Source of the DNA: Whitmania pigra
Taxonomy: Eukaryota > Annelida > Clitellata > Hirudinida > Haemopidae
Reading direction: 5' to 3'
Length of the DNA: 64,000 bases
Assembly: GCA_021613335.1 (NCBI GenBank)
Contig: JAJTWR010000302.1
Location: forward strand, 515,001-579,000
In this document: positions 12,480 through 26,144 of the stretch, piece after piece
Layout of the letters: every line of letters begins with the position of its first letter
How positions within the stretch are numbered: position 1 is the first letter of the stretch
Notes under the pieces: generated by a model
Seen by the model: the letters and a program-made list of their open reading frames with translations, nothing else
What the model was told of the DNA's origin: nothing
Databases searched by the model: none
Position numbers and translations under genes: made by a program

Positions 12480-13530
12480 TAATATTATTATTTTCTTTCC
12501 TTTTTGAGTCTTAGAAAAATAAAATTTACTTTAGAAACACTCACATCAAAGTAAATTGCACTCCCAATTTGCTGGTCAATCTCTCGGAAACTGCAATCGT
12601 CGTGGTGAAATAAGTCGCCAACTACAATACTTAGAGTACCTGGAGTAGAACTTGATTATAGAAGAAGCATTACATAGCTCAGTGAACAAGTGCGTGACCT
12701 TTTGAACTGCAACAATCAACAGGCAATTACCTGTCAAGGTCCATTTGTTAACCTTCTTGCATGATGTCACCAAGTCGTGACTGTGAGCCATGACATTGCG
12801 TCATTGAAACTTTCCACAACAGAATCATTTAAGTTTACCGGTCGAGTTTAACGGGTAACGATCATCTTATTTACAGGTAACATCATTTAGGTGCGGACAA
12901 TCCGACACCTGGGAGTTTATTATTGACCATACGAGGAGCTCAGAATCTTGAAGCAAAAAAACATTTTCAAATCACGAAAGCTGGGTACATAAAAAAGATT
13001 AAATTTAAAGAGAAAATGGTACTTTGGAATATCCATTTACAGGATTTTAAAAGTTTAAAGAGAACAAAAATGTCTAATTTCACTCGAGTAGAGAGGACAA
13101 AAGACTCAGGCACAACGAGGCAAAGTGCTTGCGAAATTATTTTTTGACATTTTTTTTTTCCAACAAAGTTTTAAGAAGAAAAAGATGACGACTTCCAAAG
13201 ATCCGTGTTCGGAAAAAATCATCTTAGCAACAATTTTTCTGGCACGGAGAACGAGCCTGAAGTTACAAAGCATCTGAATGTCTCCAATGCATTAACGATT
13301 CTAATGAAAGCTTTTAGGAAAGACAGATACAGTGACAAAAGAACATCGTGGATCGAATTCGTCGGAGGCCGTCAAATGGTTGAAGTTTGAGATTCTTGTG
13401 GATGGAACCACCACATACTGTCCGCATTTGCCAATCAAATAATAAGCAGCTGCCGGTTTGACAATTTGGTCGCTCCGGTGAGAAATTTGACTTCCGAATT
13501 TGAGGTAAATTAAAGTTAATAAATTGTTAT
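12261..13530. other. Spacer without recognised genes
   Basis: Contains a (CAT)n run at about 12445-12480. No exon with convincing splice sites and protein similarity was seen on either strand. Confidence 0.5.
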
Positions 13531-13531
13531 T

Positions 13532-13546
13532 CATAATAATAATAAC

Positions 13547-13595
<49 letters not shown>

Positions 13596-13612
13596 TAATA
13601 ATAATAATAATA

Positions 13613-13647
<35 letters not shown>

Positions 13648-13691
13648 TGATAATAATAATAATAATAATAATGATGATGATAATAATAATA

Positions 13692-13757
<66 letters not shown>
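13532..13757. repeat. Long (AAT)n microsatellite
   Basis: About 225 bp of AAT with short ATATAAT and ATGATG interruptions. The long Tyr- and Leu-rich frames are repeat artefacts. Confidence 0.95.
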
Positions 13758-13758
<1 letters not shown>

Positions 13759-14865
13759 AAAAAAAGCGGAGAATTTAAAAATTTCACGATGCAAGATATT
13801 TTACTTCAAAGACATTTGAATATTAAAATTCTTTGAAAATTAAATCAGTTTCTTAGCCCCAGGGCTGACCATCTGCACCTGTCCCTTCCCCTAGCTAAAG
13901 TTCTTAATAAATCACCAATTTACTTTGAAATCATCAAATAATAAAATGACTTTCAATAAGAAAATAATTAATTATCTCCAAAAAAACTTTTTCTAAAAAA
14001 TAATTAATTAATTAATCAATCCTTAATCCTAAAGAAAGTAATGAATGAAAACTTCTTCTGGATCCTGTCTTATCTGGAGTGTCACGAAATTAAATATTCA
14101 ATTTTCTTTTAAACCTTCCATTCTCTCATTAAATATTCTATTCTTAAATTATAAAAAAAAACAGCAACATAGAAATGAAATGATGATATTATTACGATCT
14201 CGATCATAATTTCAAAGCAGCACAGATGAGTTACAGGAAATCCTATCGAAAGACATGAGATTCGGAAAGGAATTATGAAATTTCTTTGGCATCCCTCCTT
14301 AGCTAAGAAGGGGCTTAACAATTTGCAATTTTCAACAGGAAATTTGCCGACTTTAAACCACGAGATTAAAATTATTAACAACCTCCTTGAAGGAATTATA
14401 TTAATTATATTATTGCAGTTCTCTTGTTTACTTGTATTAAGTAAGTATTATTATATTATATTGTTTACTTATATTATTTATTATTAAACATCTATAAATA
14501 TAATAATAATAATAATAATCATCATAATAATAAAATACTACTAATTAAAAATGAAATTGTATTTTTAAAAAATGACTCTAACAATGACTGAATGTTGCCA
14601 TTTCAGAGAAAAGCCATTACAAGGAAATAGAAATATGTACTTCAGGTACTACATCTGAAGTGTTCAGCAGGTAAGTAGGTAAGGCCTAGTTTCATTTTCA
14701 CTTTCTTTACTATTTAATTTTTTATTTTTTATTTTTTAACTTATCTCGAAAGATTCAAAACCAGAAAGAATTTAATTGACAAATTTTCACTCTATCAAAT
14801 TTCAACAGCCTCCATTAACACCTGCCAGCCAATTAGAGCGGACATTCTTTCAAAATGCCTCTCCC

Positions 14866-14930
14866 TCATTCATTCATTCATTCATTCATTCATTCATTCA
14901 TTCATTCATTCATTCATTCATTCATTCAGT
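14866..14930. repeat. (ATTC)n microsatellite
   Basis: About 15 perfect ATTC units, then CAGTCAGTCATCC decay. It reads as repeated SFIH in one frame but has no protein support. Confidence 0.95.
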
Positions 14931-15694
14931 CAGTCATCCATACATTTACCCATTCAGTCATCCATCGAAATGAATTCCTCAAGGTCTGCGACCATCTTAT
15001 TGTCCACATGGCCCAAGTCATGTCTCGTCACAAAGTGCACGTCGATTATACATGACGAGGGCAAGAGCCCAAGCCCACACTTTAACTGCGACACCGGTAT
15101 TTAAATATGTTCATTCCAGCAAAAGGGTTCTAAAATGCCATGGAAAAGGTAATTGGATTTGGAGTAGAATTTCGACGTAGAATATAAATTTCTGTTATGG
15201 CGGCAGTTTCGCTGAATTCCCAATTAAGAGGCCTCCCAGAGCGATTTATATAGCGCAGCTCTCGAGAGTGTAATAAAACCAGGTTTAGATATTTTGTTGC
15301 CGTTTTCAGACCAAGTTACCGAGGCAATGATTGCTGAAGGAACGTAGTTTATTTCAGTCATCAAAGTTTGTTTTAAGTCTTAAAAGTGGACTTAAAAAAA
15401 TTTTGTTCCCCTCCACTTGTACAGCTCTGTTCTCTTCTAGCCCCGAGTGAGAGAAAACTCGTCTAAAGAATTACACAGATTCCAATCTCATTTCTTGTCT
15501 TTTCTGTTTTATTTTTTTTTTAACAAAATAGCATTTTTTTTCAGCACATCGGGCAATAAAATACGCCAACCTTATTTTCCTGTTTTGTACCGGATCTTAT
15601 TTTTTTCATCATCCAAATCGCTCGTGAATCAACGTCTATCAACAGGTGACTAAAGGTCGTAACGATGACAGTATTACGAACAAACATCATTTCA

Positions 15695-15847
15695 GCTCGG
15701 CTACAAATTCAGTTTAGCCATTCAATCAGTTCAGTTCAGCTATGCATTCAGTTCAGCTATCAATTCAGTTCAGCTACAAATTCAGTTCAGTTATCAAGTC
15801 AGTTCAGCCATGAATTCAGTTCAGAAATTATAATTCAGTTCGGCTAA
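15695..15847. repeat. Irregular array of AATTCAGTTCAG units
   Basis: About nine imperfect units of 15-18 bp based on AATTCAGTTCAGCTA. The array ends where a copy of the upstream 15131-15163 sequence begins, so array and duplication may share a history. Confidence 0.8.
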
Positions 15848-16523
15848 AATGCCAAGGAAAAGGTAATTGGACTTGGAGCCAGTGTGCTTTATTAGCTTTT
15901 AGACTTCACGTTTTGTCGAGAGAGAAAAATATTGTTTGAAAGACAAATTCCATTTTTGTTGAGCTCTCAATTAGCTGATAAAGTGAACTCTTTGTCGTCG
16001 TAATCGAAGTCATCGTCGTCACAATCGTCATTGTTGACTTCACCATCGTCGTCGTCGTCGTCGTCGTCATCATCATCATCATCATCAAGTCTAACCGATT
16101 CTAAATTAATCAGATGGTTAACGTTTATCCATGGACTGATCGCGTCAAGTCATCTCGACAAATATTCGTTTAAAATGGAAAATACATCAAAAACTTAAAA
16201 TGTGGCCATCTGATATACCACAATTTAGAAAATAAATAAATAAAATAATTATTAATAATAATTTATTACTGAAATCAGATCAATCATCAATCAATTAATT
16301 CATTCATTCATTAAATACAAATCAATAATTAATTAATTATTTTAAAGAGATTAATTCATTCTTCAATTTCAATTAATAATAAAATAATCTCCATTGCAAA
16401 TCTTTATTTTTGTTTTTTTTTTTCTATCCACAGGAATTTTCCATTAAAAATAGAACAATGTTTTTGGCTCCGGTAAGTGGTGAGCAAGAAGCCAGTGATG
16501 CTTGGATCTCACCAGCGTCTTCG

Positions 16524-16965
<442 letters not shown>

Positions 16966-17220
16966 TAATAACACGAGAAGTCCGTAGTAAAAAGAAAAAT
17001 GAAGACATTAATTTTCGTGAATTTGTTTATTATTATTATATTTTTTACATTTTTATTTTATTTTATTTTTGAGAAAAACAAAAGAATTACAACCTAATTA
17101 TGGTCCGGAAGAGACTGATATGCAACGAATAGATGAAAATGGATTCGCCAGTTCCATGATAACGACATCTCATTAGTTCTCAGGACCTTTTTACAATTAA
17201 GTAATTAATGTATTTAATAA

Positions 17221-17340
17221 ATATATTTATGCAATCATTTAATTAATATATTTACGTAATCATTTAATTAATATATTTACGTAATCATTTGATTAATATA
17301 TTTACGTAAGCATTTAATTAATATATTTATGTAATCATTT
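17221..17340. repeat. 25-bp AT-rich minisatellite
   Basis: Nearly five tandem units of 25 bp containing AATATATTTACGTAATC and ATTTAATT, with single-base variants such as CGTAAGC and TGCAATC. Confidence 0.9.
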
Positions 17341-17417
17341 GTATTTCTAATGTTAATATTAATTAAGGTATTCATTTGTGCTGCTCTCATAATCACTTCC
17401 CATACTATTACTGAAAT

Positions 17418-17477
17418 TATTATCATCATCATCATCATCATCACCACCATCATCATCACCACCACCACCATCATCAT

Positions 17478-17509
<32 letters not shown>

Positions 17510-17528
17510 CCATCATCATCACCATCAC

Positions 17529-17613
<85 letters not shown>
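17418..17613. repeat. (CAT/CAC)n microsatellite
   Basis: About 195 bp of mixed CAT and CAC triplets. Pure Met/Val, Asp/Gly and Ile/Thr frames over it are artefacts. Confidence 0.95.
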
Positions 17614-17614
<1 letters not shown>

Positions 17615-18499
17615 ATCATTATTATTATTATTGACGTTGCTGCTACATCACTTATTCTATTACTGTTAATATATTTGCTCTCACGTTGTCGAAACATGTT
17701 TAAAAATCCATTCTGTAAGACGTGCTAAACAAATAAAATAAGTAAGATAAATAAAATAAATAAAATAGATAAAATAACTATAATAAATAAAATAGGTAAA
17801 ATAAGTAAAATAAATACAATAAAATTTTCACAAAACATCATAAAACCCAAACAACTTGCATCAAAAAACCTTCCGTGATCGATTCCAAGGAGAACTTAAA
17901 AAGACGAGAAAAGTTACGATGACAATTTAAATGTTCAAATTGTGATAAATCGAGATTATAATTTTTATCATTCAAAACGTAAGTACGAACTCGTAAAGAA
18001 CGATTCACTTGCTATTGCTCGCGAATGAAATTATCCACAATTATTGTTATACTCACTTGTTGAGGTTGTAAATTCTTCAAATAGCGACAAGGCCCGATCC
18101 TCACCTATTTTTTTTTTTTACTTACCAGTTATGAGAGAAAAAATAGAAACAGGTGGACTAAAAAAATATTCCACCACCATTATCATTAATCATCATCATC
18201 ATCATCCTCATCGTCGTCGTCATCATCATCCTCATCATCGTTATCAAGAAGCAATTTAATGATTCTTAATCACATTCTGGCAGAAGACAATTTAATTATG
18301 TAATCATGGTTAAACCCCAAAATGGAACCCGTTGACGTGGCCATCAAGTAAGCAAGTTTAAGAACTGAATTCAAGAATTCTAACGAGCTCACCCGACGAG
18401 ACGATTGTTCAAAATCGAGTGACATAGTTTGGGTTTGGCGTTTATCGAGTGCTTCCACTTCGATTGCATAAAATGCCTTCGACTGTAGCGAGATAAGCA

Positions 18500-18645
18500 A
18501 AATGATTATGAATATGATTGTGAATATTAATATGATTATGAATATTAATATGATTATGAATATGGATATTAATATGATTACGAATATGAATATTAATATG
18601 ATTACGAATATGAACAAGAACATTAATGTGAATATGAATATGAAA
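18500..18645. repeat. ATTAATATGATTATGAAT minisatellite
   Basis: Imperfect tandem array with units of about 18-24 bp based on AATATTAATATGATTATG, with GATTACG variants towards the right end. No coding support. Confidence 0.85.
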
Positions 18646-20931
18646 GCCCACAAATTTTTAAGCGCAGTTATTTATTTTTTTATTTATTTTCTTAAAAGTA
18701 AAACTTTAAAGTGAACGCTATGGTGATGTTGAGGTTCGTAAAAAAAAAGAGAAAAAGTTCAGCTGCTTCAGAGAGATAATCAATGAGGAGGTTGATCACT
18801 GATTTATCGAACGAATCGATTGAAAAGGTAGGGCAGAAAATTACGTCATGGATGTCAACAGGTGGGCAGGCAGACGAAAAACAATGACCTTTCGAGGTTC
18901 AAGAGGTCGTGGGTCATTAATGACCATAAGATAGCGAAGAACGTGTGATAAAGGTAATCTGGACGACTTTCGGATTCCATTTGAATTTCTAATTTAAATA
19001 AAAACAAATGAGGATGGGAGGTAAAAAAAATTTGTAAAAAAAATGCACAACTTATGATAGTTGTTGCAGTATTGTGGTAAAAGAAAAATGGAAATACATT
19101 GCAAGGACAGGTCAAAGTTTATTTAGAGATGATTAACCATGACTTGTCATGACTTAGCTTGACTTACCATGACATATCATGACTTACAATGTCTTACCAT
19201 GATTTAATGATGACTTACTAAGGTGCGATTTATGCACATTGGATGAAAGAGATGTTGTTATTAACGTTGAAATGTTTTTAACAGTCCTTTAATTGCTTGT
19301 TGAATAAGCATGCTCAAATAGATTTAAAATAAAATTTAATACAAAAATACAATTTATAAAAAAAAAATTAACAAATCAACCTCATCTTTAATTTAAAGAA
19401 AACAGAAATTCAAAGTCATTCGAGCAACGACCAAAATCCAAAACCTTAAAAACAACAAGTTACAATTTTAATTATTAAAAATTTTACTTTAAAAAAAAAT
19501 AAACAAAAAACTAAAAAAACTATAATCACACAAAACACTGAATCATCAGTTAGTCAGTTTTGCGAGCCCAGGAGAATAAACTTTTTAAAAACACGTCATC
19601 AACAGATGACAACCTTCGTCGAACATCCGCTCGCGTGTCGTCTCGACGTGGAAAATGCTCGACACATTTGAAATGTTCAAATCATGACTTCTCTGACACC
19701 TGTGTGACAGGACGTAGGACTTTAAAATGTCCTCGACCTTCTCAAAACATGCTGACGACTTTTGGGTTTTTTCGATGTTTTCGAGATACTGAAAAGTTTT
19801 GAGATGTCATCTCATCAATTGGTTAATATTTTTTTTTTAGTGTTTTAATTCTTGATATTTAAATTCCTCTGATTTTACTAATTATTTAAATTTAATTAAT
19901 TTTTTTAGACAAATCCAATGTCAAATAAAATGTCAGCGTTAAAAAAAGAAGAAATTTTAAAAACTTTTATTTATTAATTACAGAATAAAAATTATGTTTT
20001 TTTAAAAAAAAGAAGACAAATTTCCATTTGCTTTTAAATGGAGAAATTCTCCAGTGGAGTTTTGAATCTCCTTCTGAGTATTAAAAAATATATTTAGATA
20101 TTTAATAAATAAATAAATAAATAATAGCTTATTATTTTAATATTTATTATTATTTAATATTTATTAATTATTATTACTATAATATTTATTAAGTTGTTAT
20201 TGAGGTAAATGAAAATACCAATTTTGTATTAACAATATTTCTAAGTTATTAAGTTAAATGAAATTGCAAAATAATGTTATATCAATAATATTCATGAGTT
20301 AAATGAATTAAATGAAATTATATATTTTTATAATAATAATAATGATAATAATGTTTATCAGTTATTGAATGAAATGAATATCATATCAGGAGATGAAATT
20401 AAATTAGAGTTTAATTAAATTTGATCACCAGGATCCAGCTAGAAAAATATCATCTGCCACTTTTGATTCCAATAAAAATCAAACCAAATAAATTGTTTGA
20501 ATTGAAATGAAATCAAATCAAATTAAACATTTGAAATTAAATCAAGCAAACTTTAACATTTTAATCTTATGCTTTTTTACGATTTGTTTTTTATAAATTT
20601 CATTATTTAATTATTTGTTAATTTTATTATTATTAGTTAATTAATATTAATAATACAGCAACAATATTAATATTTTTGTTGTTATTATTTTGTTATTAAT
20701 ATTAATTAGGCAATTAGGCTTTAACAAGACCACAAGGTTGTAGCTTGTATGATGTTGTATGAAGTCCATGTACAACAAATCACCATTACAATTCAAATAC
20801 TTCACACAAAACAACAACAACTTTTTTAGGCAACATCTTTCGAACATCCATTAAATGGAAAATAGTTTACATTTCATTTGCATTTCAGCCCATTATTATG
20901 TTATTGTTATATTTTAGCCCATTATTATTAT

Positions 20932-20979
20932 AATAATATTATTATTATTGTTATTGTTATTGTTATCGTTATCGTTATC

Positions 20980-21044
<65 letters not shown>
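20932..21044. repeat. (TTATTG)n/(TTA)n microsatellite
   Basis: TTATTGTTATTG and TTATCG units pass into about 65 bp of pure TTA. Confidence 0.95.
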
Positions 21045-21047
<3 letters not shown>

Positions 21048-21992
21048 GTTTCAGCCCAAGTTGGTCTTTCAGTCACTAGGACGTGTTGACTAGACAGATT
21101 GTAATCGTAAAAATAAATCATTTCCAGGTGAATTAATTTTAAAATCATTTGCTGGATCTGTGAACATGTAATCAGTTCAGTAGAACTAAAGCAGGTTTTT
21201 TACTTTTTTAAAAAAAGTATGAGTTAGTTTAAAAATACTAACAGTATATGTGTATCTACCTATTATTATTCTGAATAAAAATTTTAAATTGGAATTTAAA
21301 TCTCTGTGGTATTTTTCTTTCTGCTTTGTAACATCTAAAACAATGTTTGGTAATAATCATATAATCATCACTTAGCTTTAACAAAATTTTAAAAAACATT
21401 CTTGTAACACCATCCAGTCCTCATTAATATTTTATAATTCTAGAGTAATTAATAATTAGTAATTCCATTTCAATAATCAATGTTCATAACCATACAGACA
21501 TTTTGAAACCGGTTATACCAATATAAACACATTAATCCAATTTCCACTCAAAAACCTATCATTAAAACAAGACAGTATTGCACACAATCTTTATTTAACA
21601 AAAATTTCAACTTTGAAACAAATCACAGCATTGATGAACTTTATGGTGAAATATTTACAAACACAGGTAGGCCACATACTTGTACATGTTGCTCCAGCCA
21701 AGCCAAAACAATTTCTCCTAGACTTTATACGCTTGTGTTCAAATTATAAAGTATTGGATAATAATGCTTTCATAATTAACATGGCAATTGAATAACATAA
21801 TGCATGATATTTCCACTAAAGTAAAGCGGTGATATTAATAATGTACGGTAAAATATTGCCAATGTTTCTTAAATTAAGTATCTACATATAAAAAAAGCTT
21901 AAAATCGAAAGATTTCTGCCGCGCACAGCAGCCGGTAAGGTGACAAACGATAGAACCACTGGAAAAAAACAAATATTTTATTTAAATTATTT

Positions 21993-22171
21993 TTAAATTA
22001 GAATTTTAACCATTTCTTGATGCTGCTCTTTACCAATTTTATTTTTCCAGTTTGCAGCCTGTTTGCCAAAAACAGTTAAATAATATTTCCAAAATTTATT
22101 ACAGTTCTTTGGTTGTTTATTTTTCACCAAAAAAGAAAATCTGCTTTCGCAATCGCTGGAGGTGAACCTCG
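21993..22171 (-). CDS. Candidate terminal exon of an unknown gene
   Basis: A reverse-strand frame without a start Met runs for about 59 codons to a stop and looks coding: it includes SRFSFLVKNKQPKNCNKFW and GKQAANWKNKIGKEQHQEM. A possible acceptor (TTATTTGTTCAAG) precedes it at 22171, and there is an in-frame stop just upstream, so it would be a last exon. No 5' exon was found; it would have to lie beyond 22256, overlapping LSM12 on the opposite strand. I do not recognise the protein. It may be the remnant of a displaced gene. Confidence 0.35.
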
Positions 22172-22255
22172 CTTGAACAAATAATAGATATAATAGTCAG
22201 ATAAACTTTTTTTTTATGATCACGCTTTTAAGCTGAAGTTGCGCGAATATTCCAG

Positions 22256-24123
22256 ATGGCCGGAGAGCAGAACGGAGTAAACAAGGGGCACTTCAAAGTT
22301 GGTGCGGTCGTTAGGTGCTTGGATAATCTTGGACACGAACTGCAGGGCGAAGTCGTGGCTGTCGACGGACCCTCAGGAACGGCTTACTTAAGTACTGACG
22401 AGTGTTCTCGTTTGCTTTTCTCGTCAATTGTTGGTTAAAACATTTAAGCTTATGGCACAAGGCCATCATGTCTCGGTTGTTATGTCATGTTAAAAGAATC
22501 ATTTGAAGCCACGTAATTCACCAGATGGTGAATTGTTTGGCTCGCAATTTTTTCTTGGAGCCACTTTGATAGAATGAAACTAAACAACCCAACTTTATCG
22601 TACCATTAGGTCTGCAAGTAATTCAAATTTCTGTCTCGGGCATCCATCATTTGATGATTCAATGAATAACAAATGATTATTTATTTAAAACACATCAATG
22701 ACATTTTTAGCTGCAATTCTCAGTGACCAAACTTAAATTATTCCAAATTCTTGGAATTCAAACTAACTTTAGCTAATTACCACACATTTAAACTGCTTCG
22801 CCTTTACCGTTAAAAATTAAGCCTTAGGATTAGCGTAAACTCAACGATTAGCATTACCTCGAATAATAAAAGCCTTGCCCAATGCCCTTTCACTTCCATT
22901 TTCTTTCCACTTAGGAAAGCCTGCCTGCTCCAGGAAGGCTAATCTCTTTGACTACTTCCTCATCAACATCAATTTCCTCACGACCAGCGAGTTGATCAGG
23001 GAGCCCAGCTTGCCCGAGGCCCCGCTCCCAAATTATGCCTTCGAAAAGGTGAGACGGAAGGAGTCGATTAACTAATTGTAGGAGTTAATTAGTGTCTGAG
23101 CTAGTTAATTGATTAATTAATTATAGAAGTTAATAAATTTTGAATGTGTGTTAATTATTTATTCTTTAGTTTAATAATAATATTACTGCAGTTCACGTCC
23201 GAACTATTTTTCTATCTCTTTTATAGATTATTTCGTCTTGCTTTCCGTTTAATAGTTGAAGTCCGAATAATTGACATTTGCTTAACGATTGTTAGTTAAT
23301 ATTCATTTTATAAACGGTTACTCCCCAATCTCTTCCAGCTCAATGGCAGGCTTGTTTCAAACATCGAGGATAAGATGAAGAAATCTGATTTAGTCAGACC
23401 TGGATCCTGTGCCACTGGCCAGTCGCTCATCACAACAATTTCCAAAACGTAAGGCAAAAGGGCCGATTAGTTATCGGTTATAGATTAGATTTATTATCTA
23501 TTGCAGATTAAATTTATTAACTATTATTGATCAGATTTATTATCTATTAAGTGATTAATTGGATATATTGCACATATTAACGATTAGTTAGATTTCCTTT
23601 GACGACAGCCATTTATTTGTCCAGTATTGAGCACGTCAGATGGTCCGGCGACGACATCCTGGTGATGAGTTCCATCGCCATCAAGCCTCCGTACCTGCCA
23701 GAGAACTGTCAGAACCTCAAGGAAAACCAGCAGGAAGCTCTCACTCTTGTCAGGAAGCTGGTGAGCTTATTAGTTGGCCCATGCCGGTGCTTTTGAGTCG
23801 GATTGGTGGATGGATGGGTGGATGGATGAATTGATAGATAGATAGATGGATGGGTGTGTGTGTGTGTGAATGAAAGAATGGATGAATGATTGATGGGTAT
23901 GTGCATGAACAGGTGAGTGGATGGATGGATGAATTGACAGACGGATGGGCAGGTGAATGAATTGATTGAGTTTCAATCCATCTGGATTTATGTAGATGCA
24001 TTGGTTTAAAGAAACATCATCGATTCTATTTTTAATCAAGTTAATCGTTCCCGACGATAGGTCGAAAAATTTCACAGAGACCTTGGATTAAAGCAGTCGG
24101 TGGGCGTGACAACCAATCAGTGA
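22256..24123 (+). CDS. LSM12: LSM12-like RNA-binding protein
   Basis: Five exons: 22256-22391, 22915-23048, 23339-23448, 23625-23760 and 24061-24123, all phase-consistent, giving 192 residues against about 195 in human LSM12. The N-terminal half (to about residue 75) is the Sm-like domain, with HFKVGAVVRC and ELQGEVVAVD. Exon 2 aligns without gaps to the vertebrate protein over the FDYFLIN segment. The C-terminal half is the anticodon-binding-type AD domain, with TTISKTIEHVRW, IAIKPPYLPENC and TLVRKLVEKFHRDL. The first donor (TTAA/GTACTG) is weak and was chosen because it gives the gapless alignment. The family is cytoplasmic, associates with ataxin-2 and has been linked to translation and NAADP signalling. 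Intron 4 carries a GGAT/GAAT-rich microsatellite. Confidence 0.93.
23795..23960. repeat. Degenerate (GGAT)n/(GAAT)n tract in LSM12 intron 4
   Basis: GGATGGATGGGTGGATGG units are mixed with GATA and a short (GT)n run. The THPSIH-like reverse frames are repeat artefacts. Confidence 0.85.
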
Positions 24124-26144
24124 ACGAAACCGGAGCAGTCCGACCCGATTTCGCGTCATTCGCAAAAACGGAGGAGAAAACATCATAAGCTGTACCGTTA
24201 TCATAACATTATTCATAAATAAATTATCATTACTTTCAAATTGAAGTTGTCATCAAAAGTGACATTGGTAATAATATCTTACTGGTAATAATATTTTATT
24301 AGTAATAATAACATAATTGTTATTATATTTCTCATTGGCCAAACCTAAATTAGACTTGCTTGTCCTTCTTTGTGTAACTTCGTACATTTATTTTACAATT
24401 ATTTTCAAATGTTGCTGAAAGATGACACCACTTTCAAAATGTCAAAGATTTATTGAAGCATGACTGGCAACAGCACGAAATGGTTTCTAGTTCAGAAATT
24501 TGATGCTAGATTTTTTTAAAATTATTATTATTATTATTATTATTATTACTGTTCTGCATGCACATATTGTCATAAATTGATGAATTTCTTTTCGTCACGT
24601 CATTCAACGCCGGCACAATTTATTACCGCAATTGTGGTAAAGGTTCCCCGAAATCTAAAAATAGATTTTGTTCGTGTCAGCCTCATCTGTTGTCATTTTT
24701 ATCATCTTCACTACTGTCTCCTAAATTGGACACAAATGAACCTCAATTGGCGGTCATCAATGAGCTTACTTGTCCCTGTTGAGATACGTTCAAAACGAGC
24801 AACGAACAGGACCGTAAATAAATTTGTCCGCCACATCTCGATTACTCTCAAGCGGTTTTCAGTAATTCTTCTGTGTGCGTTTCAGTCAATGGGCTATTTT
24901 TGGCTGGTTTAATGTGTTTATAATTATATGTTATTATATTATTTCTCATGGTCTTCTGATTCATGACAAGGAAAGGTCAAAGACGTTTACTCAATGAAAT
25001 GTTGTCTAACATTCATTCAAATTACACAAGATGCTAGAATTGACCTAGTTTAAGAGTATTACGAGGTTGAAGCTGTATACATGGCGCTCTAGAATTAAGC
25101 ATTAAAATTATTATAATAAAATATTAGCAGATGTGCTAACGCGCAAAAAATTTACACTCTTAAAAATAAAAAGTTGGTTGGAGTGAGTTGTTGCATTATT
25201 TTTTAAATGTTGTGCACTTTTGGACCATGGCTTCTAAGATCATCAAAGGAGCAAATGCAATCGGATAAGGCTGAAAATGACTTAAAATGATAGACTTATG
25301 CAGGGACGTAATTTAGGGGCAAACGGCACCCTTCCCCCTGATTTTAGACTAGATGCAAAAATCATCTCATATTTTACGAGGGTCCCCCCCCCCTCCCTGA
25401 ATTTTGGCTAGAAGCAAAAAAAAGTTATCTCAAGCTGTGTAAGGGTTTGCCCCCTTGGGAAAATCTGAAATGACGTTCATGAATTTATGATTACCGATTA
25501 ATTCCCATGGAAGATAAATATTACATTTTGTACTTGTCATATTTGCACTTAATTTGTTTTTTTTTGTGTAGAAAAATTATTCAAAAGTTAACGGTATTAA
25601 ATAATTTGATTTAATCTATGTAAACTAATTATTTTTTTACAATCGTTTTTTAAAGTAAAACCTCGAGAAGACATTTCCCTTGTTTTGGTTTTGTGAAATT
25701 TTCGAGGGAATAGAGTCCGCGATTTGGTTGGCGGCAAATACGTTAAAATCGTCTGACTGTTATTTTTCAGCTGTAAACTGCTTTCTTTAAAAGAAAAGTT
25801 TTCATATTTTTTCCTATAGGTAAGGAGCTATTCTGCTGGCTTTCGTTTTGTCGTTGTCGTCGATAAGGAAGATTGCTTCGCAGTTTTGTCTTAGTCGTTC
25901 TTGAAACGTGACTTTATTTCTAATGCTGGGGTTTTGTCATCTTTAAGAAGACGTGTTAATATCTCTGCTTGTAATATACCCTTTTTTATGTTTTATTAGG
26001 CTGTTAAATTGCGCTTACCGAAATGCCAGCATTTTTTAGATTTTCGTAGCAGAATGTCTTAATAACCAGATTATCGGAGATAAACTTTGTTTTAATTACC
26101 TTAAGAAAAGATTTACGATGAGTTGTTTACTAGCCAGAGAAGAC
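24124..26144. other. LSM12-SUMO intergenic region
   Basis: Contains a short (ATT)n at 24520-24548, a MITE-like dispersed repeat at 25301-25479 and otherwise unremarkable sequence. The region just before 26145 should include the SUMO promoter and 5' UTR, but no core promoter element is clear. Confidence 0.5.
25301..25479 (+). mobile_element. MITE-like dispersed repeat, copy 1
   Basis: Starts CAGGGACGTAATTTAGGGG and ends near GAAATGACGTTC, whose reverse complement GAACGTCATTT matches the start, so the ends form a short imperfect inverted repeat. Inside are two related units of about 60 bp, each running CCCTG-ATTTT-x-CTAGA-x-GCAAAA and then ATCTCA. Related copies lie at 53050-53234 (reverse) and about 62474-62535. 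No coding capacity. Confidence 0.6.

Noticed and set aside
17277..17697. Poly-Met, poly-Asp and poly-Ile frames on both strands
   Set aside because: Products of CAT/CAC microsatellites; the different frames give mutually exclusive homopolymers and none has splice or family support.
19560..19802. 80-codon + strand frame
   Set aside because: No similarity, no splice context and low-quality composition; it is consistent with chance in spacer DNA.
24577..24912. 111-codon + strand frame downstream of LSM12
   Set aside because: No recognisable domain or splice context; the sequence has the composition of spacer.
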